From assembly GCA_964349835.1 (NCBI GenBank), contig CAYGID010000001.1, forward strand, positions 89,028-153,027: DNA of 64,000 nt, read 5' to 3'. This DNA comes from JAQVSH01 sp964349835. GTDB taxonomy: Bacteria; Bacteroidota; Bacteroidia; Bacteroidales; UBA4181. Positions 60,390-64,000 of this stretch are shown one piece after another (position 1 is the stretch's first letter; each line of letters opens with the position of its first letter). Below the pieces are notes generated by a model. That model ran no database searches, was not told the origin of the DNA, and was given only the letters and a program-made list of their open reading frames with translations. The translations under genes were made by a program, and so were the position numbers.

Positions 60390-62807
60390 ATGGATCGCGA
60401 TTATTCGATAGAAGATATGATGTTTATGCAGGAAGAGGGCGAAGGTTGCGAAATCTTCCCTATTATTGAGGAGCACGGCGATCACCCTTTCGATCAGGAG
60501 ATTCCCGAAATGCTTCCCCTTCTCCCGTTGCGCAATGCAGTGCTCTTTCCGGGAGTGATTATTCCCATTACGGTAGGGCGCGATCGCTCTATCCGGCTGG
60601 TTGAGGCTTGCCACAAAAAAGCCCCTGTAATTGGAACCCTTACTCAACGCAACCCCAGCATACAAGATCCCGGACAAAAAGAGCTCTATTCGATTGGCAC
60701 CATAGCCGAAATTCTGAAGGTGTTGCGTATGCCCGATGGATCGACCTCGGTCATTATCAGAGGACAGAAACGGTTCCGACTCGAATCGGTCGAACAAACA
60801 GATCCCTTTCTTAAAGGGCGGATTACCCTGATTGAGGATGTGATTCCCGCTGAGGAAACCCGGCAGTTGGAAGCCATCTCCGAATCGTTGAAGGAGCTTT
60901 TCCTGCGAATTAATGATCTCTCGGGCGATCCGTCGCCCGAAGTGTCGTTTATGATTAAAAATTCGGAACGACCCGACTTCCTGACCCACTTTATTGCAAC
61001 CAATGCACGAATCAAAGCTTCCGAAAAGCAGAAGTTACTCGAAATTGACGCAGTTGCAGAGCGGGGTGTGGCTCTGCTCGAACTGGTATCGAAAGAGCTG
61101 CAGATGCTTGAATTGCGGCGCGATATCCAATCGAAGGTAAAACACGATCTCGATCAGCAACAGCGCGAATATCTTCTCCAGCAACAGATTAAGACCATTC
61201 AGAACGAACTGGGTAACAATCCGGTGGAGAGGGAGATCAAGGATCTGATAAAAAAAGGAAAGAAGAAACTTTGGAGTAAAGAGGTGGTCAGCCACTTCAA
61301 CAAGGAGCTCGAAAAACTGAAACGCCAAAATCCTGCAGCTGCCGAATATTCGGTGCAATTGAATTACATCAATGTTCTGCTCGATCTACCCTGGAACGAC
61401 TATTCGAAAGACAATTTCGATTTGGAGAGAGCCCGGGAGGTTCTAAACAAAGACCACTCCGGACTCGATGAGGTGAAGGAGCGTATTCTGGAACACCTTG
61501 CAGTACTGAAACTTAAGAACGATATGAAGTCGCCCATCCTATGTCTGGTGGGCCCTCCGGGGGTAGGGAAAACTTCGTTGGGGAAATCGATTGCTTCGGC
61601 CCTGGGTCGGCAGTATGTAAGGATGTCGCTTGGTGGTTTGCACGATGAAGCAGAGATCAGGGGCCACCGAAAAACCTACATCGGAGCGATGCCGGGTCGG
61701 ATTATTCACAATTTGATTAAGGCAAAAACAGCCAATCCGGTATTTGTGCTCGACGAAATCGACAAGTTGGGAAACAGTGCCCATGGCGATCCGGCCTCCG
61801 CTTTGCTGGAGGTATTGGATCCCGAACAGAATAGCGCCTTCCACGACAACTTTCTGGAAATCGACTTTGATCTGTCGAAGGTGATGTTTGTTGCCACCGC
61901 TAATGCGCTGGAGAGTGTGCATCCCGCCCTGCGCGACAGGATGGAGATTATCTCCGTGCATGGCTATATAACCGAAGAAAAGATTGAGATTGCGCAAAAA
62001 CATTTGATGCCCAAGCTTCTGTCGGATCATGGGGTAACCCCCTCACAGATGGAGGTATCCAACTCAACAATGGAGTTCGTTATCGAATCGTACACCCGCG
62101 AATCGGGGGTACGGCGCCTCGAGAAGATGCTGGCCAAACTGGTGCGCCATATTGCACTGAAGATTGCTACCAATTTGCCCTATCCGCAGAACCCCACACC
62201 TGAGGAGGCTGCCAAAATATTGGGCATAGCGAAGTTTCATCGCGACAAATACATTGGAAATCAGTTTACCGGCGTGGTTACCGGGCTAGCCTGGACCCCT
62301 TCGGGAGGAGAGATTCTCTATGTGGAGACCAGCACTAGCAAAGGGAAGGGCAAGTTGACATTAACCGGGAATCTGGGCGATGTAATGAAAGAGTCGGCCG
62401 TAATCGCCATTCAATGGTTGAAATCGCATGCCGGCCTCTTGCAGTTGAACCCCGAACTTTTTGAGGAGGCCGATATCCACGTACATGTTCCCGAAGGAGC
62501 CATTCCTAAGGACGGCCCTTCTGCAGGAATCACCATTGCCATATCGGTAGCTTCGGCACTCACCCAACGTAAGGTTCGCCCCTCGCTGGCCATGACAGGC
62601 GAAATTACCCTCCGCGGCAAGATTCTGCCTGTGGGAGGAATCAAAGAGAAGATTCTTGCTGCAAAGCGGAGTGGCATCGGCGAGATTTTGCTATCGGACG
62701 AGAACCGCAAGGAGGTTGAGGAGATCGACGCCCGCTACCTGGAGGGGCTCACCTTCCATCACCTCGACACCGTTGAAGAGGCCATAGAGTTTGCCCTGAT
62801 GCGCTAA
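60390..62807 (+). CDS. lon: ATP-dependent protease Lon
   Basis: Lon degrades misfolded and regulatory proteins. The 805-residue chain has an N-terminal substrate domain (LPLLPLRNAVLFPGVIIPITVGRDRS), a coiled-coil region, the AAA+ module with Walker A GPPGVGKTSLG and Walker B VFVLDEIDKLG, and the S16 protease domain with the catalytic Ser (PKDGPSAGITI) and Lys (GGIKEKILAA). The ATG at 60390 was chosen; an in-frame TTG at 60366 would add eight residues. The last codons (ALMR stop) fall within copy C of the palindromic element. It converges on the pseudouridine synthase gene. Confidence 0.97.
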   Translation: MDRDYSIEDMMFMQEEGEGCEIFPIIEEHGDHPFDQEIPEMLPLLPLRNAVLFPGVIIPITVGRDRSIRLVEACHKKAPVIGTLTQRNPSIQDPGQKELYSIGTIAEILKVLRMPDGSTSVIIRGQKRFRLESVEQTDPFLKGRITLIEDVIPAEETRQLEAISESLKELFLRINDLSGDPSPEVSFMIKNSERPDFLTHFIATNARIKASEKQKLLEIDAVAERGVALLELVSKELQMLELRRDIQSKVKHDLDQQQREYLLQQQIKTIQNELGNNPVEREIKDLIKKGKKKLWSKEVVSHFNKELEKLKRQNPAAAEYSVQLNYINVLLDLPWNDYSKDNFDLERAREVLNKDHSGLDEVKERILEHLAVLKLKNDMKSPILCLVGPPGVGKTSLGKSIASALGRQYVRMSLGGLHDEAEIRGHRKTYIGAMPGRIIHNLIKAKTANPVFVLDEIDKLGNSAHGDPASALLEVLDPEQNSAFHDNFLEIDFDLSKVMFVATANALESVHPALRDRMEIISVHGYITEEKIEIAQKHLMPKLLSDHGVTPSQMEVSNSTMEFVIESYTRESGVRRLEKMLAKLVRHIALKIATNLPYPQNPTPEEAAKILGIAKFHRDKYIGNQFTGVVTGLAWTPSGGEILYVETSTSKGKGKLTLTGNLGDVMKESAVIAIQWLKSHAGLLQLNPELFEEADIHVHVPEGAIPKDGPSAGITIAISVASALTQRKVRPSLAMTGEITLRGKILPVGGIKEKILAAKRSGIGEILLSDENRKEVEEIDARYLEGLTFHHLDTVEEAIEFALMR

Positions 62808-62821
62808 AGCGCATTAGAGCT
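62796..62821. repeat. Dispersed palindromic intergenic element, copy C
   Basis: The stretch starts CTGATGCGC, contains the palindrome GCGCTAAAGCGC and ends GCATTAGAGCT, matching 43374-43397 with two inserted bases and minor changes. It overlaps the last codons and the stop of lon, so the element provides the stop codon. Confidence 0.6.
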
Positions 62822-62844
62822 TTGCTTTTCATTTGCCACTAAAC

Positions 62845-62900
62845 AATAATTTCCCCCAATTTTTACATTATTTCATGTAAGAATTGGGGGAAAAGTTATT
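62845..62900. terminator. Bidirectional terminator-like hairpin between lon and the pseudouridine synthase gene
   Basis: A 19-bp stem (62850-62868, TTTCCCCCAATTTTTACAT) pairs with 62875-62893 with one G-T pair and a 6-base loop. The flanks AATAA and TTATT extend it across a two-base bulge. It lies between convergent genes, 42 bases after the lon stop and 37 before the opposing stop. There is no classical T-run beyond the stem. Confidence 0.65.
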
Positions 62901-62930
62901 GATGTATAGCAATGTTCTGAGAAGAAGGTC

Positions 62931-64000
62931 TTAGTTATTCTTTAGCATTTTCAGGAAGCCCACTTCCTGGGCGGTAAGAAAACGCCATTTGCCACGCGTA
63001 AGCCCCTTTTTGGAGAGGCCGGCAAAATAGACCCTGTCGAGCTTGACTACTTTGTAGCCGAACTTCTCAAAGATACGACGCACTACCCGGTTGCGACCCG
63101 AATGAATCTCCACGCCTACAATATGCTTATCTTCGGGATCGGCATACGACACTTCGTTAGGCTGAATGAATCCATCCTCCAGTTCGACTCCGGTGGCAAT
63201 GGCAATCATATCTTCGTGCGAAACCTTTTTGTCGAGCGTTATCTGGTAAATCTTGCGCACGTCGTTCGAAGGATGGGTCAGTTTGAGTGCCATCTCACCG
63301 TCGTTGGTAAAGAGTAACACGCCGGTGGTCATACGATCGAGGCGACCCACAGGATAGATTCGCTCCTTGCAGGAACCATCAATCAACTCCATCACGGTAC
63401 GTGTGGCATGCGGATCGTCGACCGAAGTGACATAATCCTTGGGTTTGTTGAGCAGAAGATAGACTTTGCGTTCGGGGTTTAACCGTTCGTTATTGTACTT
63501 CACCTCATCGGTAGGAAGTACCTTAACACCTAACTCCGAAACCACTACACCGTTAACGGTAACAAGGCCGGCCTCGATGAACTTATCGGCTTCGCGGCGC
63601 GAGCAGAGACCGGTGTTGGCAATATATTTGTTGAGCCGAATCGTTTTGTTTTCGTCGAACGGATCGGGCGCATAGCTTTTGGGCATATCGACAGCAACAC
63701 GGGGACGTCGGGATTTGTCGGACGAGAAGGATTTTCTTTCTGATCCGAAATGGCCCCTCTCTCCCCCTTCGCGGCGTTGGAAACCGCCTGTGCGTTCGCC
63801 GCCTTCACGGCGTTGAAAACCGCCTGTGCGCTCGCCGCCTTCACGACGTTGAAAGCCGCCTGTGCGTTCGCCGCCTTCACGACGTTGAAAACCGCCTGTG
63901 CGTTCGCCGCCTTCACGACGTTGAAAGCCGCCTGTGCGTTCGCCACCTTCACGACGTTGAAAACCGCCTGTGCGTTCGCCGCCTTCACGACGTTGAAAGC
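62931..64000 (-). CDS. RluB/RsuA-family 23S rRNA pseudouridine synthase, 5'-truncated
   Basis: The body (62931-63686) has an S4 RNA-binding domain (IRLNKYIANTGLCSRREADKFI), the catalytic PVGRLDRMTTGVLLFTNDG with the key Asp, and SGRNRVVRRIFEKFGY near the end. It makes a pseudouridine in 23S rRNA. An ATG at 63686 (MPKSY) exists, but the frame stays open upstream to the window edge, encoding SDKSRRPRVAVD and then tandem 12-residue units GGFQRREGGERT. Bacteroidota members commonly carry Arg/Gly-rich N-terminal extensions, so the true start is probably beyond 64000. The extension is basic and likely disordered, suited to RNA binding. Confidence 0.9.
   Translation of the reverse strand, partial: FQRREGGERTGGFQRREGGERTGGFQRREGGERTGGFQRREGGERTGGFQRREGGERTGGFQRREGGERTGGFQRREGGERGHFGSERKSFSSDKSRRPRVAVDMPKSYAPDPFDENKTIRLNKYIANTGLCSRREADKFIEAGLVTVNGVVVSELGVKVLPTDEVKYNNERLNPERKVYLLLNKPKDYVTSVDDPHATRTVMELIDGSCKERIYPVGRLDRMTTGVLLFTNDGEMALKLTHPSNDVRKIYQITLDKKVSHEDMIAIATGVELEDGFIQPNEVSYADPEDKHIVGVEIHSGRNRVVRRIFEKFGYKVVKLDRVYFAGLSKKGLTRGKWRFLTAQEVGFLKMLKNN
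63777..64000 (-). repeat. 36-bp tandem repeat encoding a 12-residue Gly/Arg-rich unit
   Basis: Six full 36-bp units (63777-63812, 63813-63848, 63849-63884, 63885-63920, 63921-63956, 63957-63992) and the start of a seventh are visible and continue past the edge. In the pseudouridine synthase frame each encodes GGFQRREGGERT. Units 2-7 alternate between two versions of one base (AAAACC and AAAGCC), giving a 72-bp higher-order period. There are no spacers. Confidence 0.93.

Noticed and set aside
63545..63988. A minus-strand frame encoding Ala/Val/Asn/Gln repeats.
   Set aside because: It is an out-of-frame reading of the tandem repeats and overlaps the start of the true gene body; it has no family similarity.
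63777..64000. Regular 36-bp repeats that look at first like a CRISPR array.
   Set aside because: The units are directly adjacent with no spacers, and they translate as an in-frame 12-residue protein repeat joined to the pseudouridine synthase.
1..64000. tRNA, rRNA, riboswitch, prophage or insertion sequence.
   Set aside because: No cloverleaf, rRNA segment, known riboswitch core, integrase or transposase could be recognised by reading; a covariance-model scan would be needed to exclude small RNAs.

Overview
The window reads as a chromosomal segment of a Bacteroidota bacterium, most probably order Bacteroidales. The evidence is a fused LpxC/FabZ, a type-B L31, a bifunctional receiver/PglZ regulator of the PorX type next to a PorW/SprE-type lipoprotein, GldF/GldG sequences, many Cys-lipidated envelope proteins, and repeated Bacteroidota-type promoter boxes (TAnnTTTG near -7, TTTG near -33) instead of sigma70-type elements. 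Base composition looks balanced by eye. I see no rRNA, tRNA, prophage, transposase or CRISPR array. The family or genus cannot be fixed from this sequence alone.

Layout. Positions 1-5757 (+): a TPR protein cut by the left edge, a ComA-like phosphosulfolactate synthase, a DedA membrane protein, aroE, a tail-specific S41 protease and an easily missed 43-residue lipoprotein. Positions 5797-7860 (-): glycogen branching enzyme. Position 8067 (+): rpmE2 with its own promoter and terminator. Positions 8507-14292 (-): an HD phosphohydrolase, lpxD, lpxC/fabZ, lpxA, tatA and a LolD-type ATPase in one tight run. Positions 14387-16798 (+): a single-chain GldF-GldG fusion. Positions 16810-20884 (-): rsfS, ftsH, cdsA, psd behind a textbook promoter. 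Positions 21032-27039 (+): birA, parE, parC, aroK. Positions 27092-32869 (-): dnaG, an Ig-like lipoprotein, tsaB, a DUF3108 protein.

Positions 32931-35610 (+): an anaerobic sulfatase-maturating radical SAM enzyme followed by a serine-type sulfatase. Position 35622 (-): a TlpA-type lipoprotein. Positions 36789-41933 (+): a cytidylyltransferase and overlapping SDR, peptidase T, and a large transglutaminase-like lipoprotein. Positions 42034-44937 (+): rpsT, then the mannonate oxidoreductase/mannonate dehydratase pair, separated by a 333-base spacer full of palindromic elements. Positions 44949-56013 (-): mrp, porW, porX, tsaE, ald, then cysS, ispG and a proline iminopeptidase. Positions 56129-62807 (+): coaX, an outer-membrane barrel protein, a TPR protein, lptC and lon. 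At the right edge (-) is an RluB-type pseudouridine synthase whose N-terminus is a 36-bp tandem-repeat tract running off the window.

Functionally most genes are housekeeping, with an envelope emphasis: lipid A synthesis (lpxA, lpxC/fabZ, lpxD), LPS transport (lptC), phospholipid synthesis (cdsA, psd), Tat export, and type IX secretion/gliding-related functions (gldFG, porW, porX). The accessory biology is modest. The observations I rate highest are the GldF-GldG fusion, the overlapping porW-porX pair, a perfect 19-bp inverted repeat that includes the lptC start codon, a dispersed palindromic element at gene 3' ends, and the tandem-repeat extension of the pseudouridine synthase. I did not find a clearly new multi-gene defence or mobile system.
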